From JBBDIX01 sp050486225 (lineage in GTDB: Bacteria > Actinomycetota > Nitriliruptoria > Nitriliruptorales > Nitriliruptoraceae), in NCBI GenBank assembly GCA_050486225.1, contig JBJHCV010000004.1:147257-211256 (forward strand): DNA of 64,000 bases, in the 5' to 3' direction. Numbering within the stretch: the first letter of the stretch is position 1; each line of letters opens with the position of its first letter. This document shows positions 15,263 through 23,584 of this stretch, in pieces. A model generated the notes under the pieces. That model was not told where the DNA came from, ran no database searches, and was given only the letters and a program-made list of their open reading frames with translations. A program made the position numbers and the translations under genes.

Positions 15263-17175
15263 GACGAGGGCTGGTCGTCGGCCTCGCCACGCTGGTGGCT
15301 CTGGTCGTCGTGTCGCCCGCGTCGGCGACCGCGGACGATCCCGAGGGTGAACTCCGCATCGAGTCGGTCGGACTCGTCGACCATCCCACGGTGACCCTGG
15401 CGGTCACCACACCGGGTGGGAGCGCCGAGCCCGCCGCGGACAACGCGTTCACGGTCCTCGAGGACGGCGTCGCCCGGCGCGCTCGGGCCGAGTACGTGGG
15501 CAGTGTCGGTCTGCACGTCGTGCTGCTCATCGACACGACAGGGAGCATGGGTGGCGCCCCGCTGGCCGGCGCGCAGGCCGCGGCGAGCGGATTCGTCGCA
15601 GCCGTCGCCGAGGACGCCCGCATCGCGATCCTCGGCTACGACACCGAGGTGTCGACGGTCACCGGCTTCGCCGCGTCACGCGACGAACACCTCGACGGCA
15701 TCGCGCGACTCACGGCGTCCGGCAGGACGGCGACCTACGACGCGGTCGCGGCCGCCGTCGAGCAGTTCTCGGCGGACGTCGACACGCATCGTGTGCTGAT
15801 CCTGTTGACCGACGGCGAGGACAACGCGAGTTCCCGCACCGTCGACGACGCCATCGACGCGCTGGTGGAGCACGACGTGACCCTCTTCGGGATCGAGTAC
15901 CTCACCGCGTTCAGCGACGACGCGCCCATCGACGCGATGGCTCGTGCAACGGGCGGTGGCGCGTTCCACGCGGACGACGCCGACGTCCTCGGTGCCGTGT
16001 ACGAACGTCTGGCCCGCGAACTCGTCAGCCGCTACCGGGTCAGCTACGTCACGGACAGCGTCGGGACGGTCGAGGTGACCGTGCGGGTGGACCACGAGGG
16101 GCGCACCGTCACCGGAACGAGGACCGTCGTCCTCCCGCCGCTGCCCGTCGACGAGGTTGCCACGGCGCCCGACGACGCGCCGTCGATCGCTGATGTGGCG
16201 ATCGTCCCCCCGTCGAGTCCGTCTCCCGCCGCCCAACGGGCCGTGATCATCGGCGCCGCGCTCTGGTTCGTCGCGCTCATGGTGTTCGTCATGGTGTGGA
16301 TCGGTCCTCGGCGAGGCCGCGGCATGCTGACGGCGCCGAGGTCGCTCCACACACGCGACGGCGCCGCGAGCGGCCTGCGAGGACTGGCCACCCGGGCGGG
16401 TCTCGCAGCCGATCGCACGCTGGAGCGTCGCGGGCATCGGCGCAGTCTCAGCGCTGCGCTCGAACGCGCCGGGCTCGACATGCGTCCCGGAGAGTTCGTG
16501 GTCCTGGCGATGGCCGCCGCGGGCGTCGCCGCCGTGACCATCCAGGCACTGGCCGGTTGGCTGGCTGGCGTCGCGGCCGCCGTCGGCACCCTCGCGGCGT
16601 CTCGAGTCGTCCTCCGATGGCGAATCCGACGACGTCAGGCGCAGTTCGCCGAGCAGTTGGGCGACGTCCTGCAACTGCTCGCCGGCAGCCTGCGCGCCGG
16701 ATTCAGCCTGATGCAGGCGGTCGACTCGGTGGCGAAGGAGGCGGGCGGGCCAGCGGCGCAGGAGTTCGGACGGCTGATCGTCGAGACGCGCCTCGGACGG
16801 GGCCTGTCGGAGGCACTGGACGCGATGTCCGCACGGGTCCAGTCCGACGACTTCACGTGGGTGCTGCAGGCGATCGAGATCCACCAGGAGGTCGGTGGAG
16901 ACCTGGCCGAGGTCCTCGACACCGTCGCCGAGACCATTCGGGACCGGGGCCGGGTTCGGCGTCAGGTCAAGGCGTTGAGTGCGGAGGGTCGACTGTCGGC
17001 GTACGTCCTCATGGCCATGCCTGTCGGTGTCGCCCTCGTCATCCACGCGTCGAGCCCCGACTACCTGCCCGCGCTGACGACCCACCCGCTGGGGTGGGCG
17101 CTGATCGCCGTGGGGTCGATGCTGATGCTGGTGGGTGTCATCTGGATGCGCAGTCTCGTCCGCCCCGTGTTCTAG
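15259..17175 (+). CDS. tadB: VWA domain-TadB fusion (type II secretion F family)
   Basis: 638 residues. A signal peptide (MRRGLVVGLATLVALVVVSPASA) leads to an extracytoplasmic von Willebrand A domain (about 85-255) with a MIDAS motif, LLIDTTGSMGG, and LLTDGEDN as the second metal-binding loop. A transmembrane helix at about 330-350 leads into a TadB/T2SSF cytoplasmic domain (AEQLGDVLQLLAGSLRAG, then EAGGPAAQEFGRL), then VQSDDFTWVLQAIEIH and two C-terminal helices. TadB normally is only the inner-membrane platform of the pilus. Here the same chain also carries an outward-facing putative metal-dependent adhesion/assembly domain. ATGA overlap with tadA; 9 bp to tadC. Confidence 0.9.
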   Translation: MRRGLVVGLATLVALVVVSPASATADDPEGELRIESVGLVDHPTVTLAVTTPGGSAEPAADNAFTVLEDGVARRARAEYVGSVGLHVVLLIDTTGSMGGAPLAGAQAAASGFVAAVAEDARIAILGYDTEVSTVTGFAASRDEHLDGIARLTASGRTATYDAVAAAVEQFSADVDTHRVLILLTDGEDNASSRTVDDAIDALVEHDVTLFGIEYLTAFSDDAPIDAMARATGGGAFHADDADVLGAVYERLARELVSRYRVSYVTDSVGTVEVTVRVDHEGRTVTGTRTVVLPPLPVDEVATAPDDAPSIADVAIVPPSSPSPAAQRAVIIGAALWFVALMVFVMVWIGPRRGRGMLTAPRSLHTRDGAASGLRGLATRAGLAADRTLERRGHRRSLSAALERAGLDMRPGEFVVLAMAAAGVAAVTIQALAGWLAGVAAAVGTLAASRVVLRWRIRRRQAQFAEQLGDVLQLLAGSLRAGFSLMQAVDSVAKEAGGPAAQEFGRLIVETRLGRGLSEALDAMSARVQSDDFTWVLQAIEIHQEVGGDLAEVLDTVAETIRDRGRVRRQVKALSAEGRLSAYVLMAMPVGVALVIHASSPDYLPALTTHPLGWALIAVGSMLMLVGVIWMRSLVRPVF

Positions 17176-17184
17176 GAGCGTCCC

Positions 17185-18090
17185 ATGTCGATCCCCGTGA
17201 TCTTCGCCTCGGCCGCGATCGCGATGTCGCTGCCCGTGCTGTGGTGGTCGCTGGCGAGTGCTCGCACGAACGCGTCGGTCGCCGAGCGCGGCCTGCTGGC
17301 GAACGCGTCCGCCGACACGCGCGCGACGGCGCTCGCGCGGTCCGCTGCGACGCGTGCACGACCCACGGCGGGCGCGCTCGTCGCATTCGCCCGCAGGCTC
17401 ACGCCCCAGGGGTGGATCGCGTCGCTCGAGCGGCGCATCGTGCTCGCCGGTCGCCCCGAGGCGTGGCCGATCGGCCGTGTTCTCGTCGCGAAGATCGTCC
17501 TGGGCGCCGTCGGGTTCGCCTTCGGCTGGCACGTCTTCGGCGACGAACTGACGGGGTCGTCGGTGCTGATGTGGGCGGGTGCGACCACCCTCGCGTACTT
17601 CACGCCGGACCTGCTGCTGTACAGCCGAGGGCACGAACGCCAACTGGCCATCGGGCAGGAACTGCCCGACACGCTCGACCAGATGACGATCGCGACGGAG
17701 GCGGGGCTCGGGTTCGACGCCGCGATGGCCCGCGCTGCGCAGACAGGCGACGGGCCACTGGCGACGGAACTGCGGCGAACCCTGCACGAGGTCCAGATCG
17801 GTGTGTCCCGATCGGTCGCGCTTCGCAACCTCGCGGACCGTGTCAGTTCCCCCGACCTTCGCCAGTTCGTACTCGCGGTGACCCAGGCCGAGACCTACGG
17901 CATCCCGATCGCGGCCATCCTTCGCACCCAGTCGGCCGAACAACGGGTCAGGCGTCGCCAGCGCGCCGAGGAACACGCCCTCAAGGTCCCCGTCAAGATC
18001 GTCTTCCCCCTCGTGCTGTGCATCCTTCCGACACTGCTGGTCGTCGTGCTCGGTCCGGCGGTGGTCCAGATCGTGCGAACACTGTTCTGA
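17185..18090 (+). CDS. tadC: Tad pilus platform protein TadC
   Basis: A 301-residue T2SSF-family membrane protein. Hydrophobic segments lie at the N-terminus and around 90-145. The T2SSF core is GQELPDTLDQMTIATEAG, followed by FDAAMARAAQ and LRQFVLAVTQAETYGIPIA. The C-terminal helix (KIVFPLVLCILPTLLVVVLG) is typical of TadC. It pairs with TadB to form the inner-membrane platform on which TadA acts. It is the last gene of the operon and stops 24 bp before the 3' end of the convergent rnpB. Confidence 0.93.
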   Translation: MSIPVIFASAAIAMSLPVLWWSLASARTNASVAERGLLANASADTRATALARSAATRARPTAGALVAFARRLTPQGWIASLERRIVLAGRPEAWPIGRVLVAKIVLGAVGFAFGWHVFGDELTGSSVLMWAGATTLAYFTPDLLLYSRGHERQLAIGQELPDTLDQMTIATEAGLGFDAAMARAAQTGDGPLATELRRTLHEVQIGVSRSVALRNLADRVSSPDLRQFVLAVTQAETYGIPIAAILRTQSAEQRVRRRQRAEEHALKVPVKIVFPLVLCILPTLLVVVLGPAVVQIVRTLF

Positions 18091-18114
18091 CCACCGGACG
18101 CCCCGGGCGGTTGT

Positions 18115-18503
18115 GGTGGAGGAGTCGGCCGATAAGCCGGATTCTGTCCCCGCTCGCGCGGGTGGCGACCATCTGTCTGGGACGTCGGTCACCCGACGCC
18201 TCGTGCAGTCCACCTGGGACACTTCGACGGGCCGCCGATGGTCCCTGCTTGACCTTGCTCCGGGTGGGGCATGCCCAGCCACGTCGGTCACCCGCCGTGC
18301 TGGTGAGCTCTTACCTCACCGTTTCACCCTTACCCGCACCTCCCCCAGGTGGCCGTGGCCATCCGGGATCAGCGGTGCGGGCGGTCTGCTCTCTGTTGCG
18401 CTTGCCGCGTGTCACCACGCCTGGGAGTTACCCAGCACCCTGCCCTGTGGAGTCCGGACTTTCCTCGCCGGCGAACCGGCGCGGCCGCCTGTCCGACTCC
18501 TCC
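18115..18503 (-). ncRNA. rnpB: RNase P RNA (bacterial class A)
   Basis: About 389 nt on the minus strand. The 5' conserved core GAGGAAAGTCCGGACTCC is the complement of 18449-18466. The 3' core ACAGAATCCGGCTTAT is the complement of 18132-18147. The segment containing GGTGAGGTAAGAGCTCACC (P10/P11 region) lies between. The ends (GGAGGAGTCGG at 18493-18503 and CCGACTCCTCC at 18118-18128) form helix P1, which sets the boundaries to within a few bases. It is the ribozyme that matures tRNA 5' ends. Confidence 0.95.
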
Positions 18504-18510
18504 GTGAGAA

Positions 18511-18516
18511 AGCGTA
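18511..18516 (-). promoter_or_regulatory. -10 element of the rnpB promoter
   Basis: TACGCT (minus strand) fits the actinobacterial TANNNT -10. It is separated by 7 nt from the inferred RNA 5' end at 18503, as expected for a transcription start. No good -35 is visible. The promoter region overlaps the leader and start of the divergent aminotransferase gene (ATG 18549). Confidence 0.55.
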
Positions 18517-18548
18517 CGACCCCGATCGCACTCTGGCACGATTGGCCC

Positions 18549-19388
18549 ATGACAACGCCCCAGACCCCGCATCCCGTCGGCGCCGACCTCGCCACGACCG
18601 CCCCTCGGGCCATCGCCTGGATGGACGGTCGGGTCGTCCCCGCGTCCGACGCCACGGTGCCCATGACCGACGAGGGGTTCCTGCGCGGCGACGCGGTCTT
18701 CGAGGCGGTGCTCGTACGTCGGGGCCGGACCCACGCACTGGAGGAGCACCTCGCCAGGATGCGTCGCTCGGCGCACGTGCTGTCGCTGCGCCTGCCGGTC
18801 CTCAGACGTGTGGTGCAGGACCTGCTGGCGGGGTGGGGCGCTCGCGACGGGACGCTGCGCCTGATCGTGACCCGGAGTGGCACGATCCGCGGCATGCTCA
18901 GCCAGGAGTCGCAGCCCGAGACGCTGTCGCTGGCGGTGCTCGAGATCCCGTGGGGTTCTCCACTGACCGGCACGAAGACCCTGTCGTATGCCCTCAACAT
19001 GTGGGCGACCCGCCAGGCTCGTGACCGGCATGCCGACGACGCACTGATCGTCGACGACGGTGCCGTCCTGGAGCTCCCCACCGGCGCGATCGGGCTCGTA
19101 CGACGCGGTCAGGTGCTGGCGCCGGATCCGCAGCGCCTGCCGATCCTCGACTCGATCACCATGCAGCAGCTCGCGAGCGTCGTCGACCTCGAGTGGTCGA
19201 CACCCACCCTGAGCGACCTGCTCACGGCGGACGAACTGTTCGTCGTGTCCGCATCACGCCCGGTCGTTCCGGTGCACGCCGTGCTCGTCGGGGACGAGGA
19301 ACGCACGCTGCCCGCCCCCGGGCCCATGACCCGTGCCCTGCGAGACCGGCTCCTGGCGCACATCGATGCGACGCTCGACGACGACTGA
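18549..19388 (+). CDS. Class IV (branched-chain/ADC-lyase type) aminotransferase
   Basis: A 279-residue fold type IV PLP enzyme. MTDEGFLRGDAVFEAVLVRRG near residue 32 is the family's N-terminal motif. The PLP Schiff-base Lys is expected in GTKTLSYALNMWA, followed by ADDALIVDDGAVLELPTGAI, the usual downstream motif. Members include branched-chain aminotransferase, 4-amino-4-deoxychorismate lyase and D-amino acid transaminase. The sequence does not decide between them; the length and ELPTGAI variant lean towards an ADC-lyase-like enzyme. ATG 18549 lies 45 bp from the divergent rnpB 5' end. Confidence 0.85.
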   Translation: MTTPQTPHPVGADLATTAPRAIAWMDGRVVPASDATVPMTDEGFLRGDAVFEAVLVRRGRTHALEEHLARMRRSAHVLSLRLPVLRRVVQDLLAGWGARDGTLRLIVTRSGTIRGMLSQESQPETLSLAVLEIPWGSPLTGTKTLSYALNMWATRQARDRHADDALIVDDGAVLELPTGAIGLVRRGQVLAPDPQRLPILDSITMQQLASVVDLEWSTPTLSDLLTADELFVVSASRPVVPVHAVLVGDEERTLPAPGPMTRALRDRLLAHIDATLDDD

Positions 19389-19448
19389 TCGACTCGGCCG
19401 GCCGGCACTCCGGCGAGCACTACCCTCAGGGGCGTCGAGGAGGCCTTC

Positions 19449-20858
19449 GTGGACGACACGGCACCACTGATCGTCGTCGCCAACCGACTGCCGGTCTCGC
19501 GAACCGCCGACGGTTGGCGAGCGTCGTCGGGGGGACTGGTGACGGCGCTGCGACCCGTCGTCGAGCGCGTGGGTGGATCGTGGATCGGTTGGGACGACGA
19601 CCCGGAGGGCGTGCCGTCACGCGTCGACGACCTCGCGTGCGACCTCCATCCGGTCGCCCTCACGGCCGAGGAGGTCGAGGGCTACTACCACGGGTTCTCG
19701 AACCGCACCCTGTGGCCCCTGTTCCACGACCTCGCGGCGCAACCGGTCATCGACCGTGCCCTGTGGGAGCACTACGAACGGGTCAACCGGCGATTCGCGG
19801 AGCAGGTCGTGCAGGTCGCCGCCGGGATGGACCGCACACCGGTGGTGTGGGTGCAGGACTACCACCTCATGCTCGTGCCTGCGCTGGTGCGAGCGATGGC
19901 GCCAGACCTGCCCATCGGGTTCTTCCTCCACACCCCGTTCCCCCCGCCCGAACTGATCGCTCGGCTTCCCTGGCGTGACGCCCTGCTCGGCGGCGTGCTC
20001 GCGGCCGACAGCGTCGGGTTCCACATCTCCCGGTACCGGGACAACTTCGTGCGATCGGTCCAGCGGGTGTTCCCCAGCATCACGGCACTCGGTGACACAC
20101 TCGTGCATCCTGACGGTCGTCACGTTCGGGCCGTCGCTCATCCGATCTCGATCGACGCAGCCGAGTTCTCCGACCTGGCCCAGTCCGACGAGACGAACCG
20201 GGAGCTGGCCGGGCTCGTCGAACAGTTCGAGGGTCGCCGGGTGTTCCTCGGCATCGACCGACTCGACTACACCAAGGGCATCCGTCACCGGCTGCAGGCC
20301 ATCCAGCGACTGCTCGAACGCCGTCGGGACCTTCGTCGGGACTTCGTGTTCATCCAGATCGCGGTCCCGAGCCGCGACGACGTGCAGGAGTACCGAGACC
20401 TGCGCGCCCAGGTCGAGACCGAGGTGGGGCGGATCAACGGGCGGTTCACCGAACCCGGGCACGACGTGCCCGTGCACTACCTCTACCGGGGGGTGAGTCG
20501 CGAGCGGCTCGCGGCCTACTACCGGCTCGCCGACGTGATGTGTGTCACTCCCCTCAAGGACGGCATGAACCTGGTCGCCAAGGAGTTCGTGACGGTGCAG
20601 GCCGCCGCATCGGGCGCCGGGGTCCTGTTGCTCAGCGAGTTCTGCGGGACTGCGTTCGAGTTCGGTGACGACGTCGTACGGTGCAACCCGTTCGACGTCG
20701 ACGGTATGAGCCGGCTCATGGAGAGCGCACTGGAACTCGAGGAGGACGACCGGCGAGCGCGCATCCGTCGGCTGGCCGAGATCGTGCGACGCTCCGACGT
20801 GCACCGCTGGGTCGCCGACGAACTCGACTCCATCCGTGACGGGCGCGGACGCCCGTGA
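19449..20858 (+). CDS. otsA: Trehalose-6-phosphate synthase
   Basis: A 469-residue GT20 glycosyltransferase that joins UDP-glucose (or another NDP-glucose) and glucose-6-phosphate. Motifs: VVANRLPVSR at the N-terminus, WVQDYHLMLVPALVR (about 135-150), IDRLDYTKGI (about 275) and PLKDGMNLVAKEFV (about 370), all intact. GTG start at 19449 with GAGGAGG 4-5 nt upstream. Its stop overlaps the otsB start. Together they make trehalose, a compatible solute; pgi at 30.9 kb handles the hexose-phosphate pool. Confidence 0.95.
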   Translation: MDDTAPLIVVANRLPVSRTADGWRASSGGLVTALRPVVERVGGSWIGWDDDPEGVPSRVDDLACDLHPVALTAEEVEGYYHGFSNRTLWPLFHDLAAQPVIDRALWEHYERVNRRFAEQVVQVAAGMDRTPVVWVQDYHLMLVPALVRAMAPDLPIGFFLHTPFPPPELIARLPWRDALLGGVLAADSVGFHISRYRDNFVRSVQRVFPSITALGDTLVHPDGRHVRAVAHPISIDAAEFSDLAQSDETNRELAGLVEQFEGRRVFLGIDRLDYTKGIRHRLQAIQRLLERRRDLRRDFVFIQIAVPSRDDVQEYRDLRAQVETEVGRINGRFTEPGHDVPVHYLYRGVSRERLAAYYRLADVMCVTPLKDGMNLVAKEFVTVQAAASGAGVLLLSEFCGTAFEFGDDVVRCNPFDVDGMSRLMESALELEEDDRRARIRRLAEIVRRSDVHRWVADELDSIRDGRGRP

Positions 20859-21640
20859 TGCTCCCGCACGCAGACGCCGCGGCGCTGCTGCGCGCACTGG
20901 GACCGCTCGAGCGGTGCATGGTCGTGCTGGACTTCGACGGCACCATCTCCCCCATCGTTCCCCACCACGACGACGCGGCCCTGCACCCTCGGGCCGGTCA
21001 GGCGATCGACCGCCTGGCCGGTGTGGCGCGTGTGGTCGTCTCGTCGGGACGTGACGTCGACGACCTGCAGCGACGCGTCGGCCACCGAGATGTGGTGTTC
21101 GTGGGCGGTCATGGTGCCAGGATCGTCCACCGCGGCCAGATCCTGACAGAACTCGTCGACGAGGACACGATGACGGCGCTGCTGGACGAGGTCGAGCGCG
21201 ACCTGCTGTCCGTGATCGACGGACACGAGGGGTGGGCGGTGGAACGCAAACCCACCTCGATCGCCGTCCACCACCGTCGGGCAACCGACCTGGGTCCGCT
21301 GGCCGACGTGCGCCGAGTACTCCAGGGTCGTGCCGACGCGGCCGGGCACGTCGAGGTGCTCGAGGGCCGTGCCGTGGTGGAACTACGGGCGGCTGCGAGT
21401 GACAAGGGACGTGCCCTGACCTGGCTGCTCGAGGAGTTCGACGGCCCGACGACGCTTGCGATCGGCGACGACGTGACGGACGAGGACACGTTCCGCGTCG
21501 CGCGAGATCACGGTGGCGTCGGCGTGCTGGTGGGAGTCCCGAGGGCCACGGCGGCGTCGTTCGTCGTCGCCGACCCGGACGAGGTCGTCGACCTGCTCGA
21601 CGGACTCGTCGTGGCCAGCCGTCCCGCCGTGGAGCACTGA
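20855..21640 (+). CDS. otsB: Trehalose-6-phosphate phosphatase
   Basis: A 261-residue HAD-superfamily phosphatase. HAD motif I is VVLDFDGTISPI (about 30), motif II lies in VVSSGRDVDDL, and motif III/IV is AIGDDVTDEDTFR. It removes the phosphate from OtsA's product. Start is GTG 20855 (GTGA overlap with otsA) or ATG 20858. Two base pairs after its stop's last base the GGDEF-like gene begins, implying one transcript. Confidence 0.93.
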   Translation: MMLPHADAAALLRALGPLERCMVVLDFDGTISPIVPHHDDAALHPRAGQAIDRLAGVARVVVSSGRDVDDLQRRVGHRDVVFVGGHGARIVHRGQILTELVDEDTMTALLDEVERDLLSVIDGHEGWAVERKPTSIAVHHRRATDLGPLADVRRVLQGRADAAGHVEVLEGRAVVELRAAASDKGRALTWLLEEFDGPTTLAIGDDVTDEDTFRVARDHGGVGVLVGVPRATAASFVVADPDEVVDLLDGLVVASRPAVEH

Positions 21641-21641
21641 C

Positions 21642-22517
21642 ATGTCGCGACCGAACGCGGAGAAGCGGGTCCACGACCTGCTGGCGACCACCACCCGCAC
21701 GCTTCACGAGACGAACATGCGCGTGCTGCTGTTCGGGGTGGGTGTTCCCGTCTCCATCGCGACCCACCTGTTCATCGACGGCCAGTTCTCCTGGCTCGCC
21801 GCACCCCTCGTGTTCCTCGCGGGCCTCAGCGCGGGTACCCGGTTCGGTCTGGGAGTTCTCGTCGTCCTCGTGGTCGGACACATCGCCGTGGACGCCGTCA
21901 CCCTCGGCACGCAGGCGATCCCGGGCGGGATCGTGCGCTCGGTCGTGCTCACCGGGATCATGCTCCTCGGCGCGACGGGCGCGCAGCTCGAACGGCAACG
22001 TGAGGCTGCGATGATCCGGGCGGTCCGCGAGGACCCGGTCACCGGACTGCTGAGCGTCCGGGCGTTCTACGACGAACTCGAGGCCCTGCGCAACGCTGGT
22101 CAGCCCTTCGCGATCGTGCTCGCCGACCTGCGCGGCATGCGTGCGCTCAACGAGCGCTACGGGCACCCGACGGGTACCGAGGCGATGCGCGCGCTCGCGC
22201 ACGTCCTGCGCCGCAGCGCCGGCGCGGACGTACCCGCGTCACGCCTGGGCAGCGACGAACTGGCGGTCGCGCTGGTCGGTGCCGACCGGGAGCGCTGCCG
22301 CAACGTCGTGCAACGCATCGTCGAACGCCTCCACGAGGAGACGGTCGCGCTGCCGGACGGTGAGCAGTTCGAGGTCCACGCGGCGTACGGCATCGCGCGC
22401 TACCCGGAGGACGGCGACGACGAGGTCACGGTCCTACGCGCCGCCGAACGCGCCAAGGAACTCGCGAAGCAGGCAGGGCTCGACCGCGTCGGTACGGCAG
22501 ACGGCGACGTCCTGTAG
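21642..22517 (+). CDS. Membrane protein with a degenerate GGDEF domain
   Basis: 291 residues. About four hydrophobic segments (residues 25-110) are followed by a GGDEF-fold domain (EDPVTGLLSVRAFYDELEAL, then FAIVLADLRGMRALNERYGH). The active-site loop reads SRLGSDELAVAL instead of the canonical GG(D/E)EF, and no RxxD inhibitory site precedes it. It is therefore unlikely to make cyclic di-GMP; such domains can act as GTP or c-di-GMP sensors or simple signalling modules. It sits 1 bp downstream of otsB. The intact GGDEF-EAL enzyme in this window is at 58710-61385. Confidence 0.85.
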   Translation: MSRPNAEKRVHDLLATTTRTLHETNMRVLLFGVGVPVSIATHLFIDGQFSWLAAPLVFLAGLSAGTRFGLGVLVVLVVGHIAVDAVTLGTQAIPGGIVRSVVLTGIMLLGATGAQLERQREAAMIRAVREDPVTGLLSVRAFYDELEALRNAGQPFAIVLADLRGMRALNERYGHPTGTEAMRALAHVLRRSAGADVPASRLGSDELAVALVGADRERCRNVVQRIVERLHEETVALPDGEQFEVHAAYGIARYPEDGDDEVTVLRAAERAKELAKQAGLDRVGTADGDVL

Positions 22518-22565
22518 CAGTTGCGATATCGTTGCGATTGCGTTCCCGTTGCGCAGGAGCCGATC

Positions 22566-23000
22566 GTGGCGACCGTGACCGACCTCGATCCACGCGATGC
22601 CGCTGCCCGACTCGTGGCCGAGCACGACGGCCCGTGGGTGATCAGGTTCGCGGAAGAACTGGAGCGGCGACTCGGCGGACGCGATCTCGACCGGATCATG
22701 CAGCGGTGGAACCTCTCACGTGCCGAGCTCGGCAGCCTGTTCGGCGTGTCCCGCCAGGCGGTCTCCCGGTGGATCGTCGGAGGCGTCCCGGCGGAGCGTG
22801 CCGAACAGGTGGCAGACGTCGCTGCGATCACCGACCTGCTCGAACGCCACCTGAAGCGTGATCGGATCCCCGCCGTGGTGCGTCGGCGGGCACCAGCGCT
22901 CGGCGGATCGAGCCTGATCGACCTCGTCAGCGCAGGCTCCCACCGCGACGCCCTGCGACTCACGCGTGAGATGTTCACGTTCACGGACCTCCACGCGTGA
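22566..23000 (+). CDS. Xre/MbcA-type antitoxin of a RES toxin system
   Basis: 144 residues. A helix-turn-helix at WNLSRAELGSLFGVSRQAVS is followed by RWIVGGVPAERAEQV and a C-terminal region ending SRDALRL-like (SHRDALRLTREMFTF), the arrangement of Xre-MbcA-ParS (DUF2384) antitoxins. GTG 22566 was chosen because AGGAG lies 7-8 nt upstream. Its stop overlaps the RES gene by 4 bp (GTGA). It should bind both the operon promoter and the toxin. Confidence 0.88.
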   Translation: MATVTDLDPRDAAARLVAEHDGPWVIRFAEELERRLGGRDLDRIMQRWNLSRAELGSLFGVSRQAVSRWIVGGVPAERAEQVADVAAITDLLERHLKRDRIPAVVRRRAPALGGSSLIDLVSAGSHRDALRLTREMFTFTDLHA

Positions 23001-23533
23001 TCGACGAGACCCTGCCCGACGGCCACGAGTGGTTACGCGTCGCCGACGCCCACTGGGCCGATCCCCTCGACGCCACGTTCGCCCAGACACGCGGCGGACG
23101 GTGGAATCCCCCGGGTTCGTGGCGAACGCTGTACCTGAACGAGGATCTCGTCACCGCACGCCTGAACATGAACCGGTTCGTGGCAGGGTGGCCCTACGAG
23201 CCCGAGGACCTCGACGAGGCCGCTGGCCCCCACCTCGCCGTCGCGACACTGCCTCGCGATCAGTCGGTCGCCGACGTGCACACGCCTCAGGGAGTCCGAG
23301 CCGTCGGGTTGACCCCGTCCTACCCGTTCGACCCGACCGGATCCCCGGTGGAGCACGAGGTCTGCCAGGCCGTCGGGCGTCGGGTGAAGGCCGCCTCCCT
23401 GCGCGGCGTGCGGTGCCGGTCCGCTCGGACACCGCAGGGCGCCGGTCGCGAACTGGCCTGGTTTCCCGCGACGACCAGGAGCCGCGCGACCCTGGTGAGA
23501 CGCGTGGCCTTCACCGAGTGGTTCTGGGGGTGA
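22997..23533 (+). CDS. RES-domain toxin (NAD+ phosphorylase/glycohydrolase family)
   Basis: 178 residues. The RES signature Arg is in TRGGRWNPPG (R35) and the Ser in GVRCRSARTP (S142). The aligned segment YLNEDLVTARLNMNR has Asn57 where most RES toxins carry the catalytic Glu of a TALAE-like motif; E49 lies nearby. RES toxins (MbcT, ParT, Res) destroy NAD+ or modify targets. With the substitution, activity here is uncertain: it could be attenuated, use a shifted acid, or be a non-toxic relic. GTG start overlaps the antitoxin stop. Confidence 0.86.
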   Translation: MIDETLPDGHEWLRVADAHWADPLDATFAQTRGGRWNPPGSWRTLYLNEDLVTARLNMNRFVAGWPYEPEDLDEAAGPHLAVATLPRDQSVADVHTPQGVRAVGLTPSYPFDPTGSPVEHEVCQAVGRRVKAASLRGVRCRSARTPQGAGRELAWFPATTRSRATLVRRVAFTEWFWG

Positions 23534-23584
23534 GGACGCCTCCGGGCCGAGGGCGGACCGGGAAACGCCGGCACCGCGTTCGAC

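Noticed and set aside
18091..18120. CCACC/GGTGG arms as a terminator for tadC
   Set aside because: The stem is only 5 bp and partly lies within the inferred 3' end of rnpB.
15676..18291. An 871-codon minus-strand open frame across the tadB-tadC region
   Set aside because: It is antisense to two well-supported Tad genes, runs into rnpB, and shows no recognisable domain; long antisense frames are expected at this GC content.
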